Assembly: GCF_000203815.1 (NCBI RefSeq)
Contig: NW_004457703.1
Coordinates: 372,001 to 436,000 of the forward strand
Source of the DNA: Cavenderia fasciculata
Taxonomy: Eukaryota > Evosea > Eumycetozoa > Acytosteliales > Cavenderiaceae
Length of the DNA stretch: 64,000 nt
Direction of reading: 5' to 3'
The translations under genes were made by a program, and so were the position numbers. Position 1 is the stretch's first letter, and each line of letters starts with the position of its first letter. Shown here one piece after another: positions 63,555 through 64,000 of this stretch. Under the pieces are notes generated by a model. The model did not search any database. It was given only the letters and a program-made list of their open reading frames with translations, and had not been told where the DNA came from.

Positions 63555-64000
63555 AATTTATCTCTTTCTCTCTCTCTCTATCAATATATAAATATAAATG
63601 TTGAAAGAAATAGATAGATAGATAGATAGATAAATAATTATTATTGAAGAGGTTTTTTGTTAATGTTTACAAAAAGAGAGAGGAAACGAGTGAAGTGAGG
63701 AGGAGGCCAATAGAACAAGAGTTCAAAGCAAACTTGTGTGTGTTAATATCTGTCATTTAACGCATTTGTTGTTTATGTTGCGATCCACCCGTCACTCTGT
63801 ACTCGGTCTGCATGCTTGCATATGACATACATGTATCATATTATAGGTAGGTGGTCTGGTCGTAAAAAACACCATCAGAAAGTCCATCTTTGCAAGGCAA
63901 AAAAACGAGTGGAACCCCAAACCGTGCACGCAGATTTATTCGTAAATCGCACCACATGACTCCCTTTTCATGGCCACGATATACCCAGTATGTAGCCTAC
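63555..64000. promoter_or_regulatory. Upstream region of A3, left part of a third A/B promoter
   Basis: Closely matches 39541-39900, including the GATA-type microsatellite (about 63609-63632) and the CACCATCAGAAAGTCC block near 63870. By comparison with the A2/B2 promoter, the inverted-repeat block and the start codon of a third B gene should lie within a few hundred bases past the window edge. Confidence 0.6.

Noticed and set aside
1-64000. CRISPR arrays, tRNA or rRNA genes, complete transposons
   Set aside because: No regularly spaced direct repeats, no tRNA-like cloverleaf or rRNA sequence, and no transposase or reverse transcriptase motifs were seen by eye on either strand.

Overview
The window looks like nuclear DNA of a dictyostelid social amoeba. 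It is AT-rich between genes, introns are short and very AT-rich with GTATGT/GTAAGT donors and TTTTAG acceptors, coding exons are richer in GC, and promoters carry homopolymer A/T runs. The genus cannot be fixed from sequence alone. A group with somewhat higher GC than Dictyostelium (such as Cavenderia or Heterostelium) would fit, but that is inference.

Layout. Positions 1-3930 hold a two-exon cathepsin D-type aspartic protease (686-2104, +), a partial duplicate of its 3' end, decayed coding fragments and a long hairpin. From 3932 to the right edge the window is a tandem array of two giant, intron-rich, divergently transcribed gene families. Family A runs on the minus strand: A1 3932-16201, A2 24860-39540, A3 48949-63554. 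Family B runs on the plus strand: B1 16755-24734, B2 40171-48181, and a third copy is expected just past the right edge. The repeating unit is about 23.3-24.0 kb. Each A shares a short bidirectional promoter with a B, and each B converges tail to tail on the next A. I assembled all five genes exon by exon (16 exons for A, 8 for B). Reading phases close perfectly for A1 (3700 aa), A2 (4506 aa), A3 (4480 aa) and B2 (2481 aa). B1 needs one base more than is present.

What they encode. Family A proteins are secreted giants: signal peptide, a row of TIG/IPT immunoglobulin-like domains, a complete deoxyribonuclease II (DNase II) domain with both His-x-Lys catalytic motifs, a middle domain of unknown function, more TIG domains, several SdrD/Cna-B-like beta modules with Asp/Asn calcium-type loops, repeated Cys modules centred on Gly-Trp-Cys, and bulb-lectin-like repeats. 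Family B proteins start with a DNase II-like domain in which neither catalytic His-x-Lys motif survives, followed by the same middle-domain and TIG order, an internal hydrophobic hairpin and an SdrD-like module. A and B look like ancient paralogs arranged head to head, one with an apparently competent nuclease and one resembling a pseudoenzyme. The most interesting hypothesis is an extracellular or phagolysosomal DNA-binding and DNA-degrading adhesive system, for example against bacterial or biofilm DNA. That role is inference.

Evolution. The copies are mosaics. Runs of perfect or near-perfect identity, introns included, sit beside clearly diverged stretches, which suggests gene conversion. 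A1 lacks about 800 C-terminal residues present in A2 and A3, marking the left edge of the array. B1 carries one apparent single-base frameshift.
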